Numbered from the stretch's first letter, positions 1 to 10,961 are shown. The stretch is 64,000 nucleotides of DNA from Salisapilia sapeloensis (GCA_023334545.1 JAADVB010000009.1:62001-126000), one strand, 5' to 3'. The notes: generated by a model not told the origin, from the sequence alone. Numbers and translations: made by a program.

Positions 1-1340
1 GTAGACAAGATCCTACCTAACTACGTTTCCCGGCAGGTTGGCAATGGCAAATAAGAAAGCGTTTCCGAATGGATTGTCCAGTCCAACGGTTTGGAAGATC
101 TTACTGATCCATGTCGATAAGCCATAGGAGCCGAAGCTAAGGCAGTAGGCTGTGAGCATTAGCAGCACTGTCGTACGTAGTTGTGGAGGTCGAAAGATGA
201 GTGGGACCAAGGACGCTTGGACACTCTGAAACACTTTGGCTTTCACTCGACTCTTGTCGTCCACTTCATCTACCATTTGGAACTGGACGTTACGAGACAA
301 ACCATTAACTTGATGTATATGCTGGATGACAGCATTCACTTTCTGTGGTTGAGACGTCGATGCAAGGAAGTGAACGCTTTCAGGAATGTAATAGTAGGCT
401 AGGAGGAGGCAGCACATCGATGGAAGACCAACGACTGCTGCAAACCATCGCCAGGATATGTCTAGGATGCGATTGCCATGTACGTCATTCCCGAGCATGA
501 TCCACGCCACTGCAGCTGTGCTGATGGACCCGACCATCCAAAAGCAGCACAGGATGGTAATGTATCGACCTCGAGACGATACAGGTACGTGTTCTAAACA
601 GAGCGCAAAGAGGGAGGAGACAACACCACCCACGCCTACGATTTTATGGATGAGGTAATGAAGAGAGAGGGAGGGAGGATGGTGGGATACCAAGCCCGGC
701 GAGCGTTCGGAAGAGAATGAGCCAATAGATGTTCGGCGAAAAGGAAGAGAAGAAGGCGGAGGATGCGTTGATGAACAATGTAGTGAGCAAAACAGGTTTG
801 CGACCGTACAAGTCTCCCACGATACCACCGATAAAGCCACCGACGAGCATCCCGGCAAAGACAGAGGCTGTCAACAGGCCTAGAGACAGCACTTTAGTTC
901 ATATGTGGCCACAGGCGGACTGTGGGAGATGTTTACTTGACTGCCATGCAGTAATTGTGCCTTCACTGTCCTCGTATACGGTCAGGATATACCCGATAGC
1001 AAGAATCTCGACGGCATCCGCGACATTGCCCAGCCCCAATATCCTGTCATGGCGCATGTTACAATAAGACCACGTCTAGATATGACAGCAGAGTATCGTA
1101 AGACATACGTGACAATGCGTCTCTGAAAGTATCCACACCCGATCGCCTCCATCTCCTGTAATATCACAAACGATGCCTCTTATTAGACAAAAAACAAGCT
1201 TTACATGCTCCTTTAAGCATCCTACGAACACATACGTCATGCACAGCTTGCTTGAGCTCCTTGGTATCATTGACCAAGACAGTACCGTCATCCTCCACCG
1301 CAGGAGGTGACGGTGATCGCTCTACCGACATGTCCAGCAT
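1..1340 (-). CDS. SV2/SVOP-like MFS transporter (5' part, runs off window start)
   Basis: Membrane transporter of the major facilitator superfamily, most like the synaptic vesicle 2/SVOP group of organic solute carriers; the substrate cannot be read from sequence. Five exons join in phase: 1340-1236, 1155-1109, 1043-937, 891-691 and 635-25, with a likely donor at 24, so the 3' part lies outside the window. Exon 3 gives the first membrane helix (LGLGNVADAVEILAIGYIL). Exon 4 gives the MFS loop GDLYGRKP. Later exons give further helices and the family-typical ANLPGN. The start is the ATG at 1338-1340 (MLDMSVERSPSPP). The 891 acceptor (CTAAAG) is weak, so the third intron is the least certain join. 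The gene is divergent from the kinase gene, with under 190 bp between the two start codons. Confidence 0.8.
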
Positions 1341-1527
1341 CAGTCTGGCGGGTCGTGTACCCTGCCTCCGGATTGTAACATTTAACCGACATAACGGTGA
1401 CCTTCACTTCAAAGACAGCAGATGTACGTGGGATGCGGCAGCTCTCATTCCCAGATTCTTTTGCTTTATTCGACCATCTCTTCATCATCTCATTCCTGTA
1501 ACCCCTTCTTGTACTGGAATTGGATCT

Positions 1528-3832
1528 ATGGCTACTACTTCATTGGATCCAGTCGCTACAAGTGACGAGCAAAAGGGTGTGATGAATGCACAAGAGGAAG
1601 GTGGCAAGTACATGTGCGACGATTGTGAGCAGTATAGGGAGCAACTAGTCGATTGTGAAGCTTGTGGACTTTGTTACTGTACCGAATGTGATGCTCAAAT
1701 GCATCGAAAGGGAAAATTACGCTTCCATACGCGTCAAAATGCTGTTATGAACAATCAACCGGAGACGGATGAGCACGATGGCGTCCTACCAGACGACGTC
1801 ATGTCCTGGAGACAGAGGCATGTAGACCATTGGCTATCCGTACACTCCCTCACGACCTTCGAGAATGATTTTCATGCAGACTATGTTGATGGACCCTTCC
1901 TCTTACTTGGTGACATCGAGAGCTTCATTGAGTCGACGTCCAGAACCTCGAGAGGCCTGCGTAAAAAGCTACAGCGAGAGATACATAAAATCCGCTCTCA
2001 GCACCAAACCAAGACGAAATCTCCTGTTCGAAGTGCAAGCCAACAGCTTATGCAGCGTCGTCACACGACCATGCATATGCCTCGATATCAGAATAACCAG
2101 GTGTCTGCTAGCGAACGACCTGCTCGGAGACGCTCTGTCGTCCGCCAGGGGCTCAGTCTGCGAGTAAATGTCGATGCAGAGCCAACTTCCACAGCGTTCC
2201 GTCCTCCATTTTCTCCTGTGACGCCTGAAAGTCAAAAGAAGTGGTCGGATGCAGACTTTGCGGTTGACAACAATGCAGAGAATCGGCGTCGATCGAGTAG
2301 TTCAAAAGCAGAGTCTTTGTCTCGTCGGCGAGAAAGCTTTCGTCCGTCATTGGCACCTCTCTTAGTCGAGAGTGAAGTGTCGAATCGAGCTGATCGGAAG
2401 AAAAAGATGGAACTAGACATTGATTTGCAGCAAGTGAAGAAGGATGAGCACGAGATTGCTGCATCATTTGATTTTTCAGACACTGGGAGACTACAGACAC
2501 AAGGCTTTGATATAAACGTAATGACATTTAGTAGCAACATGTGGTAACCTAGAGACTAATACTTCGTACGACGTAGCCGGACGGAATCACGCACGTCCCG
2601 TCTTCTAAATTCCCAAAACGACACGGGACAAGTCCAGTCGGGACAAAGGACTGTCTATTGATGCTCCAGGAGCTTGGACAAGGCGCTGGTGGAAAAGTGT
2701 ACAAGGCCATGTACCTCCCGACGTTCCAATTCGTAGCTGTAAAAGTCATTCGTATCTATGAACAGCAGAAACGTCGTCAAATGGTGCGTGAGCTCAAGTC
2801 TTTGTACGCGAATTTTTCCGACTTAAATGATCCTACGGCTCATGGTGCCTGCACGGAGCTTGTGGAGTTCTATGACGCGTACACGAATCCGTCCGTTGGC
2901 TCTGTGTCTATCGTTTTGGAGCTCATGGATGGTGGATCTCTCCAGGATCGCGTGAATGACGGGCAGAGAACGATCGATGAGATGGAGATCGCTCAAGTCG
3001 CTTACGGCGCCTTAAAAGGTCTCTCCTACCTCCATGCGCATCATCAGCTGCATCGAGATATCAAGCTTAGTAACATGCTTGTGAACCATCAAGGACAAGT
3101 CAAGGTAGGCTGCGTGCATAGGATTGATAGAGACGAATGTAACGAGTGGATGTAGATTTCGGACTTTGGTATCTCGAGAGACCTCGAGAGTACATTAGCG
3201 AAAGCCACGACGTTTACAGGAACACTGCTGTACGTAGATCTAGTTACAACGTAAAAGACGCTTGTTGATATCGTGTGGATGACAGGTACATGGCTCCAGA
3301 GAGGATTAGTGGCGGCATGTACTCGTACCCTTCGGACATTTGGTCCTTTGGTCTGGCAATGATGGCGTATGCGACCGGAGAGCTGCCAGTGCCGACTAAA
3401 GAAGGGTACTGGGGTGTCGTCCATGCCGTTCGAGAACTGCCATCTCCGAAACTGTCGGACTGTGCACCGGGATTTTCATCGGATCTTTGTGACTTCGTAG
3501 ATAGTTGTTTGCATAAGAACCCAGCGATGCGACTGACAGCTCAGCAATTACTCGAGCATGACTTTATAAAGAAGAACTACCATCCTCCCGATCAAAGTGA
3601 CACGTTCCCACCAGCTTTAGATATGAACAAGAGCATATCAGAGTTAAAAGAGATTGCCAAGAAAACACAAATGTGGTGTCAAGAACAGTTACAGTCATCT
3701 CGAGGTGAAAAGCTCAAGGTGAATTTCGCACGCACTTGTGCTCAAGAAAAGGTGGCGGCACTAGTGAAACAGACTCGACTACCGACGGATGCTGTCCAAG
3801 ATATGTTTGCATTCTTATCTGCGTACTGTTAA
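1528..3832 (+). CDS. B-box zinc finger / SAM / protein kinase fusion
   Basis: Predicted serine/threonine kinase of about 712 residues joining three modules. Residues about 30-75 form a B-box-like zinc finger (CDDC, CEAC, CTEC, then spaced His). Residues about 90-160 look like a SAM domain (VDHWLSVHSL...). Residues about 345 onward are a kinase domain, with glycine loop GQGAGGKVYKA, catalytic HRDIKLSN, SDFG and APER; this resembles the STE/MAPKK group. Exons 1528-2517, 2577-3104, 3156-3229 and 3286-3832 join in phase. The first intron has a CTAAT branch-like site, and the join restores DFGISR and LLYMAPER. The start ATG at 1528 is preferred because the open frame upstream overlaps the divergent MFS gene. 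The basic Ser/Arg-rich linker between SAM and kinase is probably disordered. Its pathway is unknown. Confidence 0.85.
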
Positions 3833-3951
3833 ATCTGAAATATACATTGCCTACAGTTGAAATACTTCACTTGTCGGATCTTCTGTGGTAAATGGAAAGA
3901 GCGCAGGCGATAGACTAGATCAAGTCCAGTGCCATTGAAAAAGACATCAAC

Positions 3952-5088
3952 ATGGACGACGGAGAAGAGCGCAGGTTGTCAGTGTTACCGGACGCTACCT
4001 CCATGGACCCAAGCATCAAGTCGAATGCCAGGATCACGCAGATGATGGAGCATGCGAATCGTCATGTGGAAAAGGCGATGCGAAAGCAGGAGCAGGAGAA
4101 TGAAGGACAGTATCTTGGCGACTTTTGTCTCTTGGAGGAAGAAGCGCGGAGAGGAAGCAAGATGCGAGCGCTACGGAACTCGATGCAGAAGAAAGCTAGA
4201 GGACTGCTTGGAAAGTTGGGTGTTAAACATCCAGGTGAAGCGGCCGAGATGGAGAATGATCGGTACAATCGTCTCAAGCAAGAGTCTGAGATGATGGAGA
4301 CGCAGCTAAAACAGGCAGAGATGCATCGGACGAACTTCCAAAGTGCGCTGGAGCACTTGGCAACGAATAGCGAAGCGATGCATGACCTTGGTGTCGCGAA
4401 CAGTGCAACGTTCATGGACAGATACAAGAGTGCTAACTACCTGATCACGGACTTGGTGGTATTTGCTTGCATGCCATAGACTTCTAACTAACACTAACAA
4501 ATTTTCTTTTTTTATGTAGACGAGATTGGATATGAATGTCGCACCGGAGACCCGAGACAAGATTCATCACGTGAAAGAGCTGAAGCGTTGGATCGGATAT
4601 CGTCAGGAGTTGAAGCTTCAAATGGAGGAAGCTCGCAAAGACGTATACTGTGATTTATACTGCCTTAAAGCATATTCGACACGTTGTACATGCTCTAGTT
4701 GGCGCGGATGCAGCGCTTTAAAGGACTGAAAGTTGGCGAATTTCAACGGAAGGAGGCAAGTCAACGAGAAAAGGTAGTTTTCGCATTATTCCAACCATTC
4801 CTACGAAGGACCTCATTGCTATCTCTACGTATAAAGTTTCACGCCCTTCGTCGCCGTTTGCATGCGCTCACGGATGTGCTGGAAGAAATCTTCCAGTTCA
4901 ATGCGCAACTAAAGAGTTGTGTCGTTGACCCAGAACTCGCTGTGGTAACTTGGACTACATGCATTTATACGAATCCTATTAAAACTTACGAGATACTGAT
5001 ACAGATTCGCAATGAAGTCAATGCGCTTTTCACTGCCTTATGTGGTCTGTGGCCAGAAGTCGCGCACGTCCGTGTTGATGACAACTAA
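3952..5088 (+). CDS. BAR-like coiled-coil protein
   Basis: Five exons (3952-4458, 4520-4642, 4699-4773, 4837-4944, 5005-5088) give about 298 residues, mostly charged amphipathic helix. The helical pattern, for instance the stretch with SALEHLATNSEAMHDLG and the later FHALRRRLHALTDVLEEI, resembles the BAR fold of sorting nexin or amphiphysin type proteins, which bend membranes in endocytic trafficking. No PX or SH3 domain is visible. The third intron ends at an unusual AAAG acceptor (4836), chosen because it alone keeps the frame. It lies 120 bp downstream of the kinase gene on the same strand. The BAR assignment rests on helix pattern, not on a catalytic motif, so another dimeric coiled-coil family remains possible. 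Confidence 0.6.
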
Positions 5089-6401
5089 CGACTAGCTGAT
5101 ATACGAGAGATCAACCCATTTGAGAGATAGCTACGACCTTCGTACTTGATTTAATACATCTAGCTAGCAAGTATGACCTCGTACACAGCCTTCTTTCCCT
5201 TCTTAACTATGTTAACGTCTCTACATGCCAACTATCGATTTTAAAGTAAGGTTCCGCTGCCTGCGGAACCAGGCAATAGGGTACAGTCAAGACTTGGAAC
5301 GACGAAAGAGACATGATAAGACTGGAGTATTTTTAGCATCATATAGTATACCTTCAACAAACCCATGGTCTTCTGCTATCAACATATTCCGATCTTTCAC
5401 TCTCCGAGTTGCTAGGAACTACGCACTTTTCTCCAAAGCGACACCGACAGAAGCGGATATGCCGACCAAAGGTATCTCGATAAACCACTTCAAAAAGATG
5501 ATGGATGAAATATTTTGAGCCTGAGTTGGGCCATCCGAGGATTTATGTGACAGACCAAGCGAAGCGCTTGCTTCACACACGCTTGAGACGGCATAACTCT
5601 ATCAATGAAGCGATAATTCGCCCTTTAACCGACTATATAATTGCCTATGAGGAACCTTAACTTCGGTACGTCGGCGTCGTATGAACTCTGCACTCGGGTT
5701 TCTTTCGGCTCACTTTCCGTTTTCGATGTGGGTCCACTTTAGATACGGGTGCGCGAGGCCTTATGTGACGAACACATACTTTTCAGCTCTGAGCTTTCTT
5801 TATGCGGCCCAACGCCTGATGTTCACGTTTGCATACTTCTAGGCCGCAATCAAAGTTAGGGAGAAGATTAGTGGGCTTAAGATCCCGATGCAGCACGTTG
5901 ATCAAGCCCATGTACTTGATGTCTGAGACAGGGTTTGGAAGTAGTCAATTAATTAATACATTAAACACCATCAAGCTTGATCTTTGCGAGAAAAAACCGA
6001 CGAGATGCATTCAAGCGCGGTATCCATGATCAAGGACAACAAGACCGACGACATTAGCAAGAGCAACTGTATTTTTATGTTTGTCGTGGTGATGAGAAAG
6101 CTACCGCACTATTTGAATTTCAGGCTACGGACATCTTGGTCACGTATCCTCTCAACTACTTCCACGGCGGTGCAGCTTTCCAAAGACGACTATGTTAATC
6201 TTGTCAATCTCGATATACGTTCTACTTCCAGCTGTCTTCCTGGCTTAACTTTTCATTGCATTTATTCAAGTCATGCACTACTTTTCTACATCAAATATCT
6301 TCAATTTCCTATTATAATTGTACCCTCATACTTGTATATATGAACAAGTTCGTCGCATACTCCCGACCGAGATCAAATCAACGAAACGTCGAAGGACGAG
6401 C
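5089..6401. other. Gene-poor stretch with decayed coding remnants
   Basis: About 1.3 kb without an intact gene. A short frame at 5225-5518 (97 codons on the plus strand) has no recognisable domain. Its C-terminal end can be extended only by shifting frame across 5518, which suggests a decayed frame rather than a gene. The minus strand carries the MAP kinase relic listed separately. The sequence just before 6402 is the likely promoter of the VPS37 gene. Confidence 0.5.
5783..6075 (-). pseudogene. MAP kinase relic
   Basis: Minus-strand fragments read as the middle of an ERK-type MAP kinase but in different frames. At 5890-5861 the frame gives [10 protein letters not shown], preceded by a segment matching the family helix ([10 protein letters not shown], compare the usual L-K-Y-[IM]-H-S-A-x-V). 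It is followed by a decayed copy of the segment leading to DFG, in which DFG itself is lost, and a stop at 5785-5783. About 110 bp upstream (around 6040-6003) another frame gives LSLIMDTALECI, matching the hinge where MAP kinases have ELMDTDL. The frame breaks and a stop lie between the two pieces. No N-lobe lysine, TxY loop or C-lobe is visible, so this cannot make a kinase. Confidence 0.6.
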
Positions 6402-7758
6402 ATGTCTTTCTTCGGCCTCAGTCGCTCAACGCCTTCACGGACAACACAAGAAACGCGGCAAAGTGAATTAGAACGCCTGTATGTACATCCTAGTCATTGC
6501 ATCTATCGTCTACGCACATTCAATGTGCCACAAGCGAGCATTTAGAATGCATGTACACTTCAATTCTGGTCTATACGATACTAAGAAGCTACGCAATTGA
6601 TGTAGACGAGGTCGTCAGCTAGCCAGCCTCGTCCGTGCAGGCGGCCGAGCACGGAACCACCAACAGACCATGTTCGAAGTGGCCATCGGTCAAACACATC
6701 GAGGTCGTCTATCACTCGTCCTGTACGTCCTCCCTCATCTAACTTTAGACCGCATACCATACGCTCTAGACGATCGATTCTCATGCATATACACACAGGA
6801 CATTGCCTACCGATTTCCCCATGAAAGCACCCGATGTATATGTAGGAACTAAAGTCGATATAGTAATAATTGCCATCCTTAATTATACAAGTAGACATCC
6901 ATGGCCGTTCGGCACCCATGGCTGGACTCCACCGGCAACGTCCGAGGTCATGAAGATTTAAACCAGTGGACAGCTCACTCGGACCTCGGTCGTATCGTGT
7001 CGGAGATTGTAAAAGAGCTTCGAAACTACTTGTCAGGTCATCGGTCTTCCAGTGATCCTCCTCCCCATCACACCTCTTCCCACTCGCACTCTTCTTCCTC
7101 TGGTCACGAGATGCCGACAGAAACCTTACGACGACTGTCTACACCTAACAACGACCAACCGCCTAGACAGGACAAGTCAGTAAAACACCAGTCGAGTCTA
7201 CAACGAACAGAGATGCCGTCCATCCCATCGGTGATACCAGAGCTAGACGATTTGTCACTAGAAGAGCTCGAGTCTCTATCGAAAGATGAGAAGGAGCGGA
7301 AGGAAATGGTCAAGAAGATGTCATCCGTCCAGTCGTTCATCCAGTTACAAGACGATGTGTTGAAAGGGAATATGGAGGTAGCAGAAGGCACCTTAGCATA
7401 TGAACAAGAGCTGACAGAAGTAAAGGAACAAGTGGAGGAGCTACGGACGAGCCTCCGACAGGCACAGGAAGAGCTTGCACACAAACAGAGTCGACAGCAG
7501 CATGTCGTTTCGGTACTTGTACTAGTCGATCGCTAGTAGATGTCTAGACTAACGTTGATATGGTAGAAACATCGACCGGAAGCATTGCTGGAGAAGGTGT
7601 CCATGTCTGCACACGAGATGGACGAAGTGTCAGATGAAGTCGCGACAGAGTTCTCACAAGGAGATATGGACGTCGCATCCTTTCTATCGACGTACTTGCC
7701 ACAACGACAGAAGTATCACGAACGGACGATCAAACTGCATAAAGTGACGGAGCAATAG
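6402..7758 (+). CDS. VPS37A: ESCRT-I subunit VPS37 with UEV domain (VPS37A type)
   Basis: Subunit of ESCRT-I, which sorts ubiquitinated cargo into multivesicular endosomes. The C-terminal half is the Mod(r) helical domain (DDLSLEELESLSKDEKER... and, in the last exon, EVATEFSQGDMD, ending in STYLPQRQKYHERT), which docks in the ESCRT-I stalk. The N-terminal half is a UEV (catalytically dead ubiquitin-conjugase-like) fold: TMFEVAIGQ, LVLTLPTDFPMKAPD, then RHPWLDSTG and HSDLGRIV, as in metazoan VPS37A. Exons that keep phase are 6402-6478, 6535-6552, 6606-6722, 6799-6835, 6895-7512 and 7567-7758, giving 352 residues. The last three are firm; the 18-nt second exon with an AAG acceptor is tentative. 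A His/Ser/Pro-rich linker joins the two halves. Confidence 0.82.
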
Positions 7759-7922
7759 TTCCGAAAGCTCATACTTGAGACCCTCGTGCTTCCACAAGAT
7801 AAAGAGGATGTAGATGGCGACTATTTCAGCAATATACTTTGGACCATGCTTTCGACATACAGACACGAGACAAGTTCATGTAGACATAAGTAGCAAAGAT
7901 ATTAAAACGCTCTTAGATCACC

Positions 7923-10900
7923 TTAGGCCTGTGGATGCATGTCCACGTACATGAGACTCGCGACACACGTCATCATCATCTTGGGCTTGACTTCGACAAT
8001 GTCTTCGTACGTCAAGAAGACCGTCGCTCCGATCTTTTGCGCACAGCTGATGGCGTACTTGGCATTCATCTCCTTCTCCTCGTCCGTCGAGCCGTTCTGG
8101 ACCTGCTCCCAGTTCACAGCTCGAGGTTCCACGGCATGAACTAAATCCAAAAGGTACTTTCCGTCCGTCAGACTCGGGTCTTTGAACGCAACGATCTGGT
8201 GCTTGATCTTGCCTCCGTCCAGGACCTTTTGATTCGCCCACGCGAGAACGTCTTTATCGGTCACAGCACCCATGCCTTGTCCTTGTGCCAACTCCGTCAA
8301 GAGCTTGAGCTGATGGTATCGCATGGCTTGCCAGATGATCGACAGAATGAGTTTCTTACTCCCGTCAAAGATGTCTGCACCCCCGATGTTCACGAGCGAG
8401 AACTTGAGACGCTTGCCAATGTCGACGCAGTAGTTACAGTTCTCCACCTTTTTAAAGTTGTTACGAGCAGGGTCGTTGACGCGATGCCAGTCGACACTTC
8501 CTTTCTCGATTGCGTCATACATCTTCAAGAGGTTGAGACCTTCACGAACGTCTGCAAAAAGGTTGTGAATGTACACATCGTCAATGCCGAGAGAGTTGAT
8601 CCACAGTCGGAACACACGTTCTTCACGCGTGTCTCCACTATCGTCGTACAAGACTTCTTCTAGTTGCTTCACGTCTTCTTCCACCACTTCCAATGCAGGA
8701 CAAGTATTGAAGAGCTGTGCGACGAACGACATGTTCAGCTTCGGATTCCCACTCGTGATGTCTCGTGGCTTGATGAACGTCTCCACATCCAACTTGCGAG
8801 CGTTCTCGATGACATGCGCAGCACGTTCTTCTGGTACGTTCTCACGACACAAGTCGCAAGTCGATGGAGCAATGTGGTGTAGAAGAACACTATATGCCTC
8901 AGCGTCACGAACGTCAGAGCTAAAGTTTGTGATGGTCTTCGGGTGTCCAGCTGCCTTGAGATGGTAGTTGACCCATCGGAGCAAGATCTGGTCAGGCGGG
9001 AGTTTCATGAACTCGTCCAGACTCTCGCCTTCAAATAGCAAGCGCATGAGCTCTGGATGGTTCTTCAAGTTGATAGTCGACGTCAGCTGGATCTTGATGA
9101 TCTGCCACACCAGTCCAAGCACCAGGATCGGTCGACCTTCGATTAAGTCCGACGGGCCAATGTTCACGACACTGCAGCCAATGGCCTTGGCAGCGTTGAT
9201 TGTCAAATTGAGGTTCTCCGTCATCTCATACACATTCAACGTGTGCTTGTTCTTCTTCTTAAAGTTCATCGCGCGCTCGTCAATCGACTCGGGAACGGCA
9301 GCATTGATCAACTTGCACAAGAGAATTCCATCACTGACGCTTCGGAACAATCCATCGTTCATGTCCAATGGCATCATCTCCTGCAAGTGACTATCCGTCT
9401 GCAGCGTGTTGTTAATATGCTGCGTAAACGCCACTTTCTCTTCCTCTGAGTACGAGTGCAGACCACCCGCTGCTCCTTTCACTTCATGGATCTTGGCGTT
9501 TGGACCATGGTGAACGTTTCCTGGGTTGATCGTACTCGAGCGTCGCTGCAGCGAGCTCATAGCGTGTGAGTTCAATGCCTTGGCACTTTCTGTGGCTGCT
9601 GGCGTCTCCGTCGGAGCAGGTTCTGGCGTACTGGGTGCAGGTTTCGGCGGCATTTGCTGGTTGGAAGGGGAAACGGGAGGCCATTGCTTCGCTTTCGCTG
9701 GACTTCTTGGAGGCCATTGTGACGCGATTGGGCGAGATGGAGAAGCAGGAGGGCCTTGTTTCACCGGAGAAGATGTGGCCCACTGCTGCTTATCTTTGGC
9801 CCATGGAGAAGCGTTGACTGGCTTCGACGGTGGTGTGCCTGGTACTGGTGCTGCTTCCACAGGGCTCGTGTGTGCAGGAGGCCACTGTGGTTTCGCGTTG
9901 GCCCAAGGAGAGGCATTTGCTGGTTTGGAAGGAGAAATTGGAGGAGCTGGTGCCTTTTCGACAGCATCCGAATGAGCAGGAGGCCATTGTGGCTTCGGCT
10001 TTGCCCATGGAGAAGCACTGACAGGCTTTGCGGGAGAAGCAGGCGATGTTGGTGGCTTTTGTGCTGCAGCCGGGCGAGTAGCAGGCCATTGTGGCTTTGT
10101 GTTGGCCCATGAAGACGCATTAGCAGGCTTTACAGGGGAGGCAGGAGGCGTTGGTTGCTTGTTCGTAGCATCCGAATGCGTAGTAGGCCATTGCGCTTTC
10201 TTATTAGCCCATGGAGAAGCATTAACAGGCTTTGGAGGTGAAGCAGGTGGTGTAGGCTGCTTTTCAACTGCTTCTGAATGGGTAGGAGGCCACTGTGGCT
10301 TCGTATTGGCCCACGGAGACGCATTAGCAGGTTTCACAGGAGAAGCAGGCGGCGTTGGCGGCTTCTGCACAGGGCTTGTATGAGTGGGAGGCCACTGTGG
10401 CTTCGTATTGGCCCACGGTGATGCATTACCTTGCTTTGGAGAGGATGGTGGAGGTGTTGGCTGCTTCTCTACTGAATCCGACTCGGCCGAAAACCACTCT
10501 GGCTTGGATTTTGTAGGCAGTGCGGGTGCGTCTGCTGGCTGCACAGGCGGCCACTGGGACTTTGGCGAAGGTCCGTTGTCACTCGGACTTGACGGGTCTT
10601 CGCTCGGGAACCACGGCTTCGATACTTTTGGTTGCTCTTCCCCCTCCGAAGATTCATCCTCGACGGAAACATTGGCCATGGACGGCGCAAGTTCAATGGC
10701 ACCTGTGCGGTAGTCGTAGATGAGACTAAGGAATTGCTGGAAGTTGATGTTATTTTCATGATCCAAGCTGTGTTGTTGCAGCATATTGTTCGTCTGACCT
10801 GCATCCAGGTCTTCCCCAAGTTCTACGAGCACTTGGTGCACTTCCGTCCGCGGGACAGCGGCGCAATAGTCATGGTCATGCATTTTGAAAACGCGTTTGA

Positions 10901-10961
10901 GCTCATGAATGTCTTTGGGTGAAAACTTTTGGAGAAACGAAGACGGTAGTTGGTAGCTCAT
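7923..10961 (-). CDS. Fimbrin/plastin with EF-hand region and Pro/Trp tandem repeats
   Basis: Actin-bundling protein of 1012 residues in one uninterrupted exon. Residues about 10-90 are an EF-hand-like pair (FKMHDHDYCAAV; HSLDHENNINFQQFLSLI). Residues about 125-460 are low complexity and include seven tandem repeats of about 34 residues built on NASPWANTKPQWPP...PTPPASP. Residues about 500-1010 are four calponin-homology domains in two actin-binding pairs, for example DGILLCKLINAAVPESID, VNIGPSDLIEGRPILVLGLVWQ and VNIGGADIFDG. Fimbrins normally run about 620-690 residues with EF-hands directly before the CH domains, so the repeat block is an insertion of over 300 residues. The QWPP/PPASP units resemble ligands for SH3, WW or profilin-type domains, but that role is inferred. 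Its end lies 165 bp from the convergent VPS37 gene. Confidence 0.9.
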   Translation of the reverse strand: MSYQLPSSFLQKFSPKDIHELKRVFKMHDHDYCAAVPRTEVHQVLVELGEDLDAGQTNNMLQQHSLDHENNINFQQFLSLIYDYRTGAIELAPSMANVSVEDESSEGEEQPKVSKPWFPSEDPSSPSDNGPSPKSQWPPVQPADAPALPTKSKPEWFSAESDSVEKQPTPPPSSPKQGNASPWANTKPQWPPTHTSPVQKPPTPPASPVKPANASPWANTKPQWPPTHSEAVEKQPTPPASPPKPVNASPWANKKAQWPTTHSDATNKQPTPPASPVKPANASSWANTKPQWPATRPAAAQKPPTSPASPAKPVSASPWAKPKPQWPPAHSDAVEKAPAPPISPSKPANASPWANAKPQWPPAHTSPVEAAPVPGTPPSKPVNASPWAKDKQQWATSSPVKQGPPASPSRPIASQWPPRSPAKAKQWPPVSPSNQQMPPKPAPSTPEPAPTETPAATESAKALNSHAMSSLQRRSSTINPGNVHHGPNAKIHEVKGAAGGLHSYSEEEKVAFTQHINNTLQTDSHLQEMMPLDMNDGLFRSVSDGILLCKLINAAVPESIDERAMNFKKKNKHTLNVYEMTENLNLTINAAKAIGCSVVNIGPSDLIEGRPILVLGLVWQIIKIQLTSTINLKNHPELMRLLFEGESLDEFMKLPPDQILLRWVNYHLKAAGHPKTITNFSSDVRDAEAYSVLLHHIAPSTCDLCRENVPEERAAHVIENARKLDVETFIKPRDITSGNPKLNMSFVAQLFNTCPALEVVEEDVKQLEEVLYDDSGDTREERVFRLWINSLGIDDVYIHNLFADVREGLNLLKMYDAIEKGSVDWHRVNDPARNNFKKVENCNYCVDIGKRLKFSLVNIGGADIFDGSKKLILSIIWQAMRYHQLKLLTELAQGQGMGAVTDKDVLAWANQKVLDGGKIKHQIVAFKDPSLTDGKYLLDLVHAVEPRAVNWEQVQNGSTDEEKEMNAKYAISCAQKIGATVFLTYEDIVEVKPKMMMTCVASLMYVDMHPQA
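9755..10436 (-). repeat. Seven tandem 102-bp coding repeats
   Basis: In-frame minisatellite inside the fimbrin gene. Unit tops fall at 10436, 10334, 10232, 10130, 10028, 9926 and 9824, a constant 102 bp (34 codons). Each unit begins K-P/Q-x-N/S-A-S-P/S-W-A and contains QWPP or a variant. Units 1-3 are most alike. The seventh is shortened and trails into loose QWPP copies. Confidence 0.9.

Noticed and set aside
1252-1527. N-terminal extension of the B-box/kinase gene
   Set aside because: The open frame runs through the divergent MFS start codon and its first exon; the ATG at 1528 leads straight into the conserved part.
5225-5518. 97-codon frame as a gene
   Set aside because: No domain, no partner exons, frame lost just after it, and it lies in a decayed stretch next to a kinase relic.
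9526-10713. Long plus-strand Gly/Ala/Cys-rich frames opposite the fimbrin repeats
   Set aside because: They are the shadow of the tandem repeat, with the same 102-bp period.
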